This document shows positions 49,112 through 56,772 of a DNA stretch of 64,000 bases, piece by piece. The stretch covers positions 20,314 to 84,313 of IMG/VR virus record IMGVR_UViG_3300028581_000028. The stretch is one strand, 5' to 3'. Numbering within the stretch: position 1 is the first letter of the stretch; the number at the start of each line of letters is the position of its first letter. A program made the translations under genes and the position numbers. The notes under the pieces were generated by a model. It did no database searches. It saw only the letters and a program-made list of their open reading frames with translations, and was not told the DNA's origin. Origin of the DNA: a virus.

Positions 49112-49699
49112 TTATACTTTTTCATCGTTATTTTTATTATTCTTTTTTAACAAGAAGGTCTTTGTATTATCAAACACCGTTGGGGTTTTATCGTTTATGT
49201 TTAACGTCCCCAGCAACTCTTTTATCTCCTCTGTAGTATATCCAGTAAATACAAGGAACTTATCTTGACTTACACGGACACCAATACAATGATTAAGATC
49301 GACAAATGTGTAATCCTTTACAAGATCGATCTTGCCCTCGATTATCATTAGCTTGTGTTCAACGAGATTAAATATTTCGTTGACCTCTTTTAGTAAATCA
49401 CGATCCCAGCTAATGTAATTCTTTATTGTTTTTTTACCGTGAAGTATAGTTGCGTGATCGCATTTAAAAATATCGGCAAGGATTCGAAGCTTAATCCTTA
49501 ATTTAGACAAGCAAACAAATATTGCAACATACTTTATCTTAACAATCTCTGCCTTTCTGGTCTTTAAATCATAATCCGACATTGGCTGATTATAATACCC
49601 AGCGACTATCTCTTTTATGAAATCTACTTGCTTACGAAGAATAGATAATTGTACATAATCATCGTATTGTTCGCCTCGTTTTTCTTTTTCCATAACCAT
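49112..49699 (-). CDS. protein with a free-standing DnaA domain IV
   Basis: A 195-aa protein. Residues about 40-105 contain SKLRIKLRILADIFKCDHATILHGKKTI, which includes the DnaA domain IV signature (DHATVLHA-like). This is the DNA-binding domain that reads DnaA boxes. There is no AAA+ part. Residues about 110-195 form another alpha/beta region of unknown type. Position next to dnaB suggests origin recognition or helicase loading. Confidence 0.65.
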   Translation of the reverse strand: MVMEKEKRGEQYDDYVQLSILRKQVDFIKEIVAGYYNQPMSDYDLKTRKAEIVKIKYVAIFVCLSKLRIKLRILADIFKCDHATILHGKKTIKNYISWDRDLLKEVNEIFNLVEHKLMIIEGKIDLVKDYTFVDLNHCIGVRVSQDKFLVFTGYTTEEIKELLGTLNINDKTPTVFDNTKTFLLKKNNKNNDEKV

Positions 49700-49702
49700 A
49701 TT

Positions 49703-51226
49703 TTAAAAAGGTAAATCATCTTCTTCTGGCTTCATACCAAAGTTCCCAACATTATTGCTGGGGTTGACATCAAACTCTGTATTTTGAGGCATTGCACCAA
49801 ATCCTACTGATGTAGTTTCTTCTTGTTTGTCCCACATCGGATGATTGGTTACTTTAGTTAGCGAGTGTATAAACTGCAAAGGAACTTCGCCCAACTCCCC
49901 GTTTCTATGTTTTGCCACTATCAATAAAAACAACCCTTTAGTTTCTAATGTATCGCTTCCGATCTCGTAGGTATCGATCCCATAATATTCGGGACGATAA
50001 CAGAAAATAACCATATCCGCATCTTGCTCTATTTGACCAGACTCCCTCAAGTCCGCCAACATTGGCTTTTTATCCGTTCTGGTTTCTGCAACACGACTCA
50101 ACTGGGATAATGCAATAATTGGAATATCCAACTCTTTTGCAAGACCTTTTAATCCCCTCGATATCTCGGCAATTTCTTGTTCCCTATTGCGAATATCAAG
50201 ACCGCTTCGCATTAATTGTAAATAATCGATTACAATTAATTTAACGCCCTTTTCACGCACCAGCCTCCTTGCCTTGCCCTTTAATTCTACAAGCGATATA
50301 TTAGGGGTGTCATCGATATATAATGGTGCTGATAATAATTTACCGCAAGTCTTTTCAATATGCAACACCTCACCCATTTCAAGTTGTTTTTTAATGATCC
50401 TCGAAGCGTCTATCGTTGATAAATGCGATTGCATTCTTCCGCCAAGCTGGGATTTCGACATCTCTAAACTAAATATGCCAACGGGGATATCTTTTTCTAT
50501 TGTAGGGAATGTCACCATACTTAACGCAACTGCAGTCTTCCCCATACTCGGTCTTCCAGCGATTATTATAAGATCGCTTTTTTGCCACCCAGAAGTCATT
50601 TTGTCCACCAATCTTAGCCCAGTAACAACTCCAGACTGTACACCCGTTTCTGCAACGATCTTACTCTCCTCTATGTTGGATAAATGGATATCTTTTATGG
50701 ATGATATCTCGTAATTCATTATCGACTTAATGCTATCATCGAGCTTTAACTGTAACTCCGCAAATACATCAAATACATCCTCCTCGTCTGCATACGCTTT
50801 AGTTATAGAGCTGGAACAGATTTGTATAATCTGCCTCTGTATAGATTTTTGTTGTAAAATTTTAATATGAAAATCAACGTGACTTGCGGATGCCACTCTC
50901 CCAGTTAGCTTTGTTAAATATAATGCACCGCCTACCTCGTCCAGCTTTTTATCGTCCCTTAGTTTTTGGCAAAGGGTTAATACATCTATTGTTTGATTAG
51001 CGTGATACATTTCAATAAACGCATTGGCAATAATTCTGTTTGCCTCTCTGTAAAACAAGCCCTCGCTAAAGTCTTTAATAACCCGATCAAATGATCCAGA
51101 GTCGATTATTAAAGCACCCAGTACCGCCTCCTCCAGTTCGAGTGCTTGTGGGGGAATTTTACCAAGTTCCGTAAACTCAACGACTGTATTACGCTTGTTA
51201 TATTTTTTATCTTTATCCCCAGCCAT
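49703..51226 (-). CDS. dnaB: replicative DNA helicase DnaB
   Basis: A 507-aa helicase, close to the family length. An N-terminal helical domain covers about residues 25-130. Walker A is GRPSMGKT at 224-231, followed by FSLEMS, and IVIDYLQLMR supplies Walker B. RESGQIEQDADMVIF is the arginine-finger region. The acidic C-terminal tail is similar to cellular DnaB. It unwinds the replication fork. It overlaps the upstream 128-aa gene as TAATG. Confidence 0.9.
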   Translation of the reverse strand: MAGDKDKKYNKRNTVVEFTELGKIPPQALELEEAVLGALIIDSGSFDRVIKDFSEGLFYREANRIIANAFIEMYHANQTIDVLTLCQKLRDDKKLDEVGGALYLTKLTGRVASASHVDFHIKILQQKSIQRQIIQICSSSITKAYADEEDVFDVFAELQLKLDDSIKSIMNYEISSIKDIHLSNIEESKIVAETGVQSGVVTGLRLVDKMTSGWQKSDLIIIAGRPSMGKTAVALSMVTFPTIEKDIPVGIFSLEMSKSQLGGRMQSHLSTIDASRIIKKQLEMGEVLHIEKTCGKLLSAPLYIDDTPNISLVELKGKARRLVREKGVKLIVIDYLQLMRSGLDIRNREQEIAEISRGLKGLAKELDIPIIALSQLSRVAETRTDKKPMLADLRESGQIEQDADMVIFCYRPEYYGIDTYEIGSDTLETKGLFLLIVAKHRNGELGEVPLQFIHSLTKVTNHPMWDKQEETTSVGFGAMPQNTEFDVNPSNNVGNFGMKPEEDDLPF

Positions 51227-51612
51227 TATACTTCGTATTTAAAGTCAGTCCAATGAATAATCTTTCCAGTAAAATTTACCTTATACCAGCAATTAAAAAA
51301 GGATACCCGATCTGGAAATCCTTCGTTTTTAATTAGGGCATTCATTATAGCTTCGTTTGTAGTTACGTTTACGCCATCAATATACACCATAACCCTCCAA
51401 CTCTCGTTTAATTGACCAGCATTATTACAAGCCCAATAAAACTGTATTTTTTGCGTTGATACACAATCTGCATTGTGAAAACATACAGAACCAGCCTTAA
51501 ATATTATACCTCTACCAGCTCTCCAACGATTATTTCCATCTCGCCTTATTGTATGAATTATAAACCCATTTATAATTGGCTCTTGATAAATTCTTTTAAA
51601 TATAATTACCAT
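51226..51612 (-). CDS. hypothetical protein, 128 aa
   Basis: A beta-rich protein with many Trp and aromatic residues (WRAGRGIIF, VYIDGVNV). It overlaps the dnaB start by one base (TAATG), so it belongs to the replication operon. Function unknown. Confidence 0.45.
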   Translation of the reverse strand: MVIIFKRIYQEPIINGFIIHTIRRDGNNRWRAGRGIIFKAGSVCFHNADCVSTQKIQFYWACNNAGQLNESWRVMVYIDGVNVTTNEAIMNALIKNEGFPDRVSFFNCWYKVNFTGKIIHWTDFKYEV

Positions 51613-51616
51613 ATCC

Positions 51617-51868
51617 CTATTTTTTTATTGCTTTTAAAACCGTGTATCTAATTAATGAGGGCATAATAACTCCAGCCAAGCCAATTGCAATCATTGTACT
51701 TTTACTCATCTTATTTGGCATTTTAACTGCTGGGTTGTATTTTATCGTTTTGCCGTCCTCCAGTATCCGATTATAACTACCGCAGTATTCACACTTAACG
51801 GTATTTGTTTGTGTCGAGGGCAGTCCGCCTCCACATCCGCAACAATTTATTGACCTTGTTTCTTGCAT
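51617..51868 (-). CDS. zinc-ribbon membrane protein, 83 aa
   Basis: I start at the ATG at 51868, which follows AATAAGT, instead of an earlier ATG that overlaps the dyad. CCGCGGGLP and CEYCGSYN form a four-Cys zinc ribbon in the N-terminal 35 residues. One hydrophobic segment (TMIAIGLAGVIMPSLI) follows near the C-terminus. Membrane attachment of a zinc-binding domain is likely. Confidence 0.55.
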   Translation of the reverse strand: MQETRSINCCGCGGGLPSTQTNTVKCEYCGSYNRILEDGKTIKYNPAVKMPNKMSKSTMIAIGLAGVIMPSLIRYTVLKAIKK

Positions 51869-51875
51869 ACTTATT

Positions 51876-51895
51876 ATGTTATACAAACATACAAC
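51876..51895. promoter_or_regulatory. operator-like dyad and -7 element (copy 3)
   Basis: The minus strand reads GTTG, TATGTTTG, TATAAC: an imperfect version of the dyad at 4495 and 29315, again overlapping a TAnnTTTG. A CTG stands where TTG is expected, so this promoter should be weaker. Confidence 0.45.
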
Positions 51896-52489
51896 TTATT
51901 CGTCCAATCCCAGTATTTTCGCATTGGTTTTTACGTTGGTGTTTTGACTTTTATCCTTATTGTTTGGTAACCAGTAAGAAAAATGCTTTGCACAATCCCC
52001 CCAGCCAGTATATTTTTTCTCAAATGCTTTCTGCTCTTTAATAAACAACTCTATTAGATCGGATAATTGCTTTTTATTGATCCCGTGCTTAAGTTGGATA
52101 AATTCGTGCATATTTTTAGCATTCCTTAAATCTTCCTCGAACTTATCTATGCTTTGTAAATTAGCAACAAATACATCAACGCTAACTTTATCCAGTCGGC
52201 TTCTATCGATATACTTATTCCAGCAATTATAAAATCTGATTTCTGCTTCTGTTATTGCGATCAGCCCACCCTTTTGCAACTCGTTAAACGATACCTCAAA
52301 TTTATTATAAAATGGGATATCCGCCTTTAACATCTCAAAGGCATTGGAATTAACATTTGTTGGCTTTTTATCGCTGAAGTGCTTTGTGAGGCAACTTATG
52401 TAAAGCATCTTGGCAATAGCTGATAGTTTTATCTCGGATACCTCCTTAAATATTTTGTCAATCGTATAAAGGTTGATAACGGTAAGCAT
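51896..52489 (-). CDS. replication-type protein (DUF7833-like)
   Basis: A 197-aa protein. Residues about 70-105 have a winged-helix look (FNELQKGGLIAITEAEIRF) and the tail contains YTGWGDCAKHFSYWLPNNKDK, a Trp-rich segment seen in Bacteroidota DUF7833 replication-initiator-like proteins. It stands upstream of dnaB and may help load it. This is inferred from context. Confidence 0.5.
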   Translation of the reverse strand: MLTVINLYTIDKIFKEVSEIKLSAIAKMLYISCLTKHFSDKKPTNVNSNAFEMLKADIPFYNKFEVSFNELQKGGLIAITEAEIRFYNCWNKYIDRSRLDKVSVDVFVANLQSIDKFEEDLRNAKNMHEFIQLKHGINKKQLSDLIELFIKEQKAFEKKYTGWGDCAKHFSYWLPNNKDKSQNTNVKTNAKILGLDE

Positions 52490-52493
52490 TTAA

Positions 52494-52694
52494 TTATATA
52501 TTAGATAGTATAATACAAATAAATGTTATTGCGGTCATCCCAATTAGCCATAACCAATGTTTTACCATTAGCCATTTTTTATTGTATGGTTTACCCTTTA
52601 TCTCGTGAAGTAAACACTCGGCATAATATCCTCCCAGTAACATAGCTTTAATACTTTTATTATCTGTAGATTTTATTTTACTGGCATCCCCCAA
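52494..52694 (-). CDS. single-pass membrane protein, 66 aa
   Basis: Polar N-terminus, then a basic segment and one hydrophobic stretch (LWLIGMTAITFICIILSNI) at the C-terminal end. Overlaps the upstream lipoprotein gene by 22 bases. Not recognised. Confidence 0.45.
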   Translation of the reverse strand: MGDASKIKSTDNKSIKAMLLGGYYAECLLHEIKGKPYNKKWLMVKHWLWLIGMTAITFICIILSNI

Positions 52695-52987
52695 ACATCT
52701 CCAGTAACCCTAACTTTTTTGCCACTTGTTTTAACCTCGACAATAACATTTTTCATAAACTCCCCCGTTGGATATTGTTTAACTGCATCGTCCACCGCAG
52801 ATTCTAATGCTTGTTTGTTTTTTACCTTTGCTTTTCCAATTACGTCTTTAGCAATAAGAACATATTCCGTTTTACTATCAACATTCCTCGTGGATATCAT
52901 TGTTAGTTTACCAAGTCTATTATAGCAAGAACTTGTTGCCATACATACAATGGCTAAAATCGAGATAATCATTAATCTACTTTTCAT
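52673..52987 (-). CDS. lipoprotein, 104 aa
   Basis: A signal peptide with lipobox TSSC at about residues 18-21 is followed by a small alpha/beta mature domain with ESAVDDAVKQYPTGEFMKNV and VEVKTSGKKVRVTGD. It is likely an envelope lipoprotein. Role unknown. Confidence 0.6.
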   Translation of the reverse strand: MKSRLMIISILAIVCMATSSCYNRLGKLTMISTRNVDSKTEYVLIAKDVIGKAKVKNKQALESAVDDAVKQYPTGEFMKNVIVEVKTSGKKVRVTGDVWGMPVK

Positions 52988-53020
52988 TTTAATTATTTTT
53001 TAAGGTTTAGAAATTAAATT

Positions 53021-53269
53021 TTAGTTTATGTACTTTTTAGATAATTCAGTTAAATGGAATTTGGTATGGCTTTTATGGGCTTCCTTTAATAAATATCCCT
53101 TTTTCTCCAACTTGCTTAAGTGATAATTTATTAAACTGGTTGGTACTCCAAATATCTCCCTTAAGTGCCAACTTACAACATATTGGTAATTTACATAAAG
53201 AGTATCCAATACCCTTTTTAGCCACATTTTTTCTGTTTCGTTTAATATTAAATCGTCCTCTATATTCAT
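53021..53269 (-). CDS. winged-helix regulator, 82 aa
   Basis: A small winged-helix protein: helices (NETEKMWLKRVLDTL), a recognition element VPTSLINYHLSKLEKKGYL and a wing KFHLTELSKKYI. Similar to transcription repressors. Targets unknown. Confidence 0.6.
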   Translation of the reverse strand: MNIEDDLILNETEKMWLKRVLDTLYVNYQYVVSWHLREIFGVPTSLINYHLSKLEKKGYLLKEAHKSHTKFHLTELSKKYIN

Positions 53270-53276
53270 AATTAAT

Positions 53277-53645
53277 TTATTTTATTTTTTCGTTAATCCT
53301 CTTCTCCAGAATTAGTCCAAGTTCTGTAAGTTTATAATACTTTTTACTTTGGTATGGTCTTGTTTTTATTAGCCCTTTTTTAACAAGCGATCTTGTGGTG
53401 TTTGGGTGATATAAGTTGCTATCTTTAAGCAACGTCTTGTTTTTTATAATATACTTAAGACACTCAAGTTGTTTATTGGTAAGTTTTTTAATAATCTTAT
53501 TTCTAATAATAATGTCATATACCTCTAAACCAATACAAACTATACCCATCGCAACCGAAGCGTTAATTAAATGCTTGTTAATGTTTATTATTTTCGTTTT
53601 GGGTTTTTTAATCTTTTTCTTTTTGTGCGTTTTAATCTTTACCAT
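53277..53645 (-). CDS. winged-helix protein with N-terminal basic and membrane-like segment
   Basis: A 122-aa protein. After a Lys-rich tail, a hydrophobic segment (LINASVAMGIVCIGLEVYDI) covers about residues 26-45. The C-terminal 70 residues look like a winged helix (CLKYIIKNKTLL, NTTRSLVKKGLIKTRP, YKLTELG). A membrane-linked regulator is possible. Confidence 0.45.
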   Translation of the reverse strand: MVKIKTHKKKKIKKPKTKIININKHLINASVAMGIVCIGLEVYDIIIRNKIIKKLTNKQLECLKYIIKNKTLLKDSNLYHPNTTRSLVKKGLIKTRPYQSKKYYKLTELGLILEKRINEKIK

Positions 53646-53647
53646 AA

Positions 53648-53932
53648 CTAAGGTTTTTTTATTGTTTTAGCAATTTCTTTAATATCGATCCCCAGTAAGC
53701 TCAACGCTTTTTTAAGTCTATCAGCACAAGGCTCTGCGACTTCATCGCTTTGATGTTCTATGATCCGTAAATGGCTATCAAAGAACTTTGGCAAGTCTAT
53801 TATTAACGACCATTCTTCTAAACGCAATTGCTGGGGCAATTCTGTTTTGCTCAACACCTCTCTTATCGCATTTAATAAAGCGACTTTATCGGTTGTTGCT
53901 CTTATTTTTATTATTGGTTTCTTCTGCACCAT
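53648..53932 (-). CDS. hypothetical protein, 94 aa
   Basis: Mixed, helical at the end; the middle has SLIIDLPKFFDSHLRIIEHQS. No family is recognised. Overlaps nothing. Confidence 0.4.
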   Translation of the reverse strand: MVQKKPIIKIRATTDKVALLNAIREVLSKTELPQQLRLEEWSLIIDLPKFFDSHLRIIEHQSDEVAEPCADRLKKALSLLGIDIKEIAKTIKKP

Positions 53933-53936
53933 TATT

Positions 53937-54239
53937 TTATTTTAATAAATTAAAACAATCATCTAATTCAATTTGAGTACACCATTGCAATCCCGATACA
54001 TCAATATTAATAGGTATTCTTTCTTTTGCAAGTTCTTTGGCGACTTCTATTCCCAACCATCTTCTACCCCTATTATAAATAATATACCACCCTTTACATC
54101 CATTATCTTCTTTTATTGGTAAATATTGCGGACAAACACCTCCTATATCAAACAGATATCCTTTTCTAAAGGCTAAAGTATGACCGTTAAACTTAAAGTG
54201 ATTTGAATAATTGATAATATAATTGTCCGAATTTTGCAT
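53937..54239 (-). CDS. hypothetical protein, 100 aa
   Basis: A small protein with GWYIIYNRGRRWLGIEVAKEL and a Trp/Cys-rich end. It is the last gene before the cassette array. Not recognised. Confidence 0.45.
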   Translation of the reverse strand: MQNSDNYIINYSNHFKFNGHTLAFRKGYLFDIGGVCPQYLPIKEDNGCKGWYIIYNRGRRWLGIEVAKELAKERIPINIDVSGLQWCTQIELDDCFNLLK

Positions 54240-54261
54240 CTGATTATTATTTACTTACAAA

Positions 54262-54288
54262 GGTTATTAGCTATATAAGATGTTATCG
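54262..54288 (-). repeat. partial attC site at the left end of the array (attC-7)
   Basis: GTTATCG at 54282-54288 is complementary to the GCCGATAAC at 54923-54931, the right end of the same cassette. A half-stem (GGTTATTAGCTATATAAGAT at 54262-54281) adjoins it, but I cannot find the partner half to the left. It is probably a truncated site or the insertion boundary. Confidence 0.5.
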
Positions 54289-54931
54289 GCAACCTAAAAA
54301 GACAGCGTACCTTGTTTGATACTTTCTGAAATTCGTTTGATTGCCTTGTCAATATATTCTTTGTCGATTTCAACAGCGGTTAAGTGTAAATTCATTTTAT
54401 CTAAACGGTTGGCTTTATCAACTGCCAAAGCTATTGAACCGCTCCCGAAATGGGTGTCTAAAATCTTTGCGTTTAGTTCAGCATATTTTGTAATTACCCA
54501 ATCATATAAATCAATTGGTTTTTGCGTTGGGTGTATTTTACCATTTTCGCTCCTGCTTAATAGTTTCTTTATTCGAGTAGGTTTTTTAAATGAAGTCCAA
54601 GCCATTTCACCATCTGCAAAACTCATCCCCTCACCTATCATTTTATCCCATATTAAAAAACATTTTGCACTTCCTAAGTATTCTAAAAAATAGTTTCCAC
54701 CCCAAATAATCTGATTTTTTGAAACGCGCTTCAGTTGTTCAAAATATTCATTGTTTGGCGTTGCATTATCCCAACCCTTTGTTTTAAATTGTTTAAAATA
54801 TGTTCCGCTTGTTTCAATATCAATTCCATAAGGAGGGTCAACAATAGCCAAATCAAAGTATTTATCAGGGTATTGCTTCATAATTTCCATACAGTCAGCG
54901 TGGAAAAGAGAAAGAAAAGGCAGCCGATAAC
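54282..54931 (-). mobile_element. integron-type cassette 1 (methyltransferase)
   Basis: The segment starts with GTTATCGGC and ends with GCCGATAAC, which are exact complements, the hallmark of an integron cassette. It carries the methyltransferase gene, except for the first codons that lie in the neighbouring attC-6. The left end is the partial site at 54262-54288. Confidence 0.8.
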
Positions 54932-54980
54932 ACTCGCTATACGCAAGCTGGGGTGTAGTGGTATTTTGAAGGTCTGTCAT
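54294..54980 (-). CDS. DNA methyltransferase in cassette 1
   Basis: A 228-aa beta-class enzyme with FHADCMEIMK at residues 26-35, VDPPYGID at about 47-54, SKNQIIWGGNYF near 90, and the late motif I ILDTHFGSGSIALA near 177-190. It probably makes N6-methyladenine. The ATG at 54980 lies in the loop of attC-6, so about 16 N-terminal residues come from the neighbouring cassette boundary. A later in-frame ATG would remove a strand needed for the fold. Relatives in this window are at 57575, 61046, 61667 and 62540. Confidence 0.85.
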   Translation of the reverse strand: MTDLQNTTTPQLAYSECYRLPFLSLFHADCMEIMKQYPDKYFDLAIVDPPYGIDIETSGTYFKQFKTKGWDNATPNNEYFEQLKRVSKNQIIWGGNYFLEYLGSAKCFLIWDKMIGEGMSFADGEMAWTSFKKPTRIKKLLSRSENGKIHPTQKPIDLYDWVITKYAELNAKILDTHFGSGSIALAVDKANRLDKMNLHLTAVEIDKEYIDKAIKRISESIKQGTLSF

Positions 54981-55053
54981 TTTAATTTAGTTTTGTGTAA
55001 TTTGATACTTTTGCGCTTCTAAACCCCGCCAGCGCATAGCGGAAACGTTATAA
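54925..55053 (-). repeat. attC-type recombination site (attC-6)
   Basis: CGATAAC at 54925-54931 and GTTATAA at 55047-55053 flank a paired imperfect stem: half 54932-54953 (ACTCGCTATACGCAAGCTGG ...) is complementary to half 55024-55046 (CCCCGCCAGCGCATAGCGGA ...). The 70-base loop contains the start codon of the methyltransferase. The site joins cassettes 1 and 2. Confidence 0.8.
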
Positions 55054-55912
55054 GCAAGCTGGCAGACGTGCTTCGATTTAACATTTCGGTTGAAAAAATT
55101 AAAATAAAAAAGCCCACGCACATCAGTTTTTTCAAAACTGTAAGGTTTGTTGTATTGCATCATAATTAGTTTTGTTGTTTGACCATATTGCTTCCGTTGT
55201 TTTAAACATAGCACCTTGCATATCTACCATTGGTTTAAATGGCAACCAATCAGCTTTAGTGTTTTCACATACTATTGCTTGTCCATTTCTATCTTTGCAC
55301 CATTCAGCAAGTTTTTTAAAGTCAATTTGTTTATTACTGCACTTGTATTCGTGTCCACCAAATTGATATGGTGGGTCTATAAACCAAGTTGCTTCTTCGT
55401 TTTCTAAATCTTCATAACTTGCTTCCCTTATTTCCCAATGTTTAATTTTATGCAGTTGTGTAGCAACATTATTTAATTGTGTTACTATTCCATCAACAGC
55501 ATAACTACTTACCGTTTTTCTTAATCCTGTTGTTCCTTGTTGCACTATAAATCCTAAAAATATTTTTTCATCAGCACTTAAATCAAAGTTATCAAGTGTT
55601 TCCCCAAGTTTTAAAATTGGCAATTTCCTAATATCGTTTTCACTACATTGTTGTAGCCATTTCCAAGTCCTTACTATTATGTGGTATTTATCTACAAGCA
55701 AAACATCGTTCTGCCAATATTTCAAGCTATACCTTGCACTTCCAGCAAAGGGTTCAATTATCCTTTTGTGTTTCGGTGGTGGATAGTAGTCCACTATTTT
55801 TGATTTGCTTCCGTAATAACTAAACATATTTTCCCACGCTTTTTTTTATTTTAATTTTTTCTTTAGTGCTTCGATTTGGCATTTGTGCTAAACAATCCAG
55901 CCAGCTTATAAC
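55047..55912 (-). mobile_element. integron-type cassette 2 (Dam-like)
   Basis: It begins with GTTATAAGC and ends with GCTTATAAC, exact complements. It carries the D12-class methyltransferase gene and 80-90 bases of non-coding sequence on each side. Confidence 0.8.
55132..55827 (-). CDS. D12-class (Dam-like) N6-adenine DNA methyltransferase in cassette 2
   Basis: A 231-aa enzyme with FSYYGSKSKIVDYYP at the N-terminus, EPFAGSARYSL near 24-34 (motif I) and FIDPPYQ near 149-155 (motif IV). This is the alpha-class D12 layout of Dam and phage methyltransferases. The codon choice and the near absence of CCAG words differ from the neighbouring phage genes, which suggests later acquisition. Confidence 0.85.
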   Translation of the reverse strand: MFSYYGSKSKIVDYYPPPKHKRIIEPFAGSARYSLKYWQNDVLLVDKYHIIVRTWKWLQQCSENDIRKLPILKLGETLDNFDLSADEKIFLGFIVQQGTTGLRKTVSSYAVDGIVTQLNNVATQLHKIKHWEIREASYEDLENEEATWFIDPPYQFGGHEYKCSNKQIDFKKLAEWCKDRNGQAIVCENTKADWLPFKPMVDMQGAMFKTTEAIWSNNKTNYDAIQQTLQF

Positions 55913-56003
55913 AGCGGTTTTGTGCTATTTGCCCCATTAAGTTTGTCGTTAAATTGAAACATTGTGCAAGGGCAAACAGACACAAAGCCGCAAACCGTTA
56001 TGC
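55906..56003 (-). repeat. attC-type recombination site (attC-5)
   Basis: TTATAAC at 55906-55912 and GTTATGC at 55997-56003 flank a 22-base half-stem (AGCGGTTTTGTGCTATTTGC ...) and its complement (GGGCAAACAGACACAAAGCC ...) at 55970-55991, with about 35 bases of loop. The imperfect pairing with unpaired bases fits an attC site. Confidence 0.85.
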
Positions 56004-56282
56004 ACAAGTTTAAGAACCTGCGACATCACATCCTTTTCCGATTGAAAGTGATTTTTTAAATATCTCAACTTTTTGAGTATAATCATTAACAAATCCAATA
56101 GACGTTACTCTAAATGATTTTTTATTGTTTTTAAAAACGTAACGCATTTGGATAAGTTTGTAATATCCACTACTTTCAAACATTCCTACATCAAACCATT
56201 GTGATTTTTCAGGAAATAAATAATTAATTAGCTTTTTCATTTTATATTGTTTTAAAATTAATAATAAAAACCTGTGCATAAC
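55997..56282 (-). mobile_element. integron-type cassette 3
   Basis: The ends GTTATGCACA and TGTGCATAAC are exact complements. It carries one small gene of unknown function. Confidence 0.75.
56010..56240 (-). CDS. hypothetical protein in cassette 3, 76 aa
   Basis: I start at the ATG at 56240 because the earlier ATG lies in attC-4. A small basic protein with a Tyr- and Phe-rich middle (SSGYYKLIQMRYVF). Not recognised, as is usual for cassette genes. Confidence 0.55.
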   Translation of the reverse strand: MKKLINYLFPEKSQWFDVGMFESSGYYKLIQMRYVFKNNKKSFRVTSIGFVNDYTQKVEIFKKSLSIGKGCDVAGS

Positions 56283-56373
56283 CGCACCTATAAGCAATAC
56301 AGCCAATGAGCTTTAGTTGTAACTTTATAGCGTGGTGCATGGCTGTACTGCTCATAGCTGCAACACGTTAGCA
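56276..56373 (-). repeat. attC-type recombination site (attC-4)
   Basis: GCATAAC at 56276-56282 and GTTAGCA at 56367-56373 flank the half CGCACCTATAAGCAATACAG... (56283-56304) and its complement GGCTGTACTGCTCATAGCTG... (56341-56361). The loop is about 36 bases. Confidence 0.85.
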
Positions 56374-56648
56374 ACAAGCGTAAGAAAGTCCTACGCTCAT
56401 TACCAACTTGGAAAATTAATCTTTACTAATTTCCCATTCCTTTTTAACAAATCCAGAGAATGAACCAAATTTCTTTTTAAACTTGGATAAACACTCCTTT
56501 TTTGTTTGTCCGTAATAACTATATCTTGCCCCATTATGGAACTCGACAGTTAAATTGAACTCTTCACCGTCTTTTGGTCTTTTGCCTTTTGTACGGTCGA
56601 TGACTTTTATTGCCATGATAAAAAATGTATTAAACGCCAGTTGCTAAC
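56367..56648 (-). mobile_element. integron-type cassette 4
   Basis: The ends GTTAGCAAC and GTTGCTAAC are exact complements. It carries one small gene. Confidence 0.75.
56416..56616 (-). CDS. hypothetical protein in cassette 4, 66 aa
   Basis: A basic protein with a beta-rich start and TVEFHNGARYSYYGQTKKE. No family recognised. Confidence 0.55.
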   Translation of the reverse strand: MAIKVIDRTKGKRPKDGEEFNLTVEFHNGARYSYYGQTKKECLSKFKKKFGSFSGFVKKEWEISKD

Positions 56649-56772
56649 ACTGTATAAATTCAAGTTGGGCGTTGTTCAAACTTGAAACAGTTGTGCTACT
56701 TATATCATTTTGGTAGGTTGACAGGGCATCACACTTAATCCCAACCTGAAATTTATACAGATACCGTTATGT
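56642..56772 (-). repeat. attC-type recombination site (attC-3)
   Basis: TGCTAAC at 56642-56648 and GTTATGT at 56766-56772 flank ACTGTATAAATTCAAGTTGG... (56649-56669) and CCCAACCTGAAATTTATACA... (56740-56760), which pair almost completely. The loop is about 70 bases, like the long Vibrio-type sites. Confidence 0.85.

Noticed and set aside
54987-55214. 75-aa minus-strand frame across attC-6
   Set aside because: It runs through the recombination site and the end of the Dam-like gene; no coding sign.
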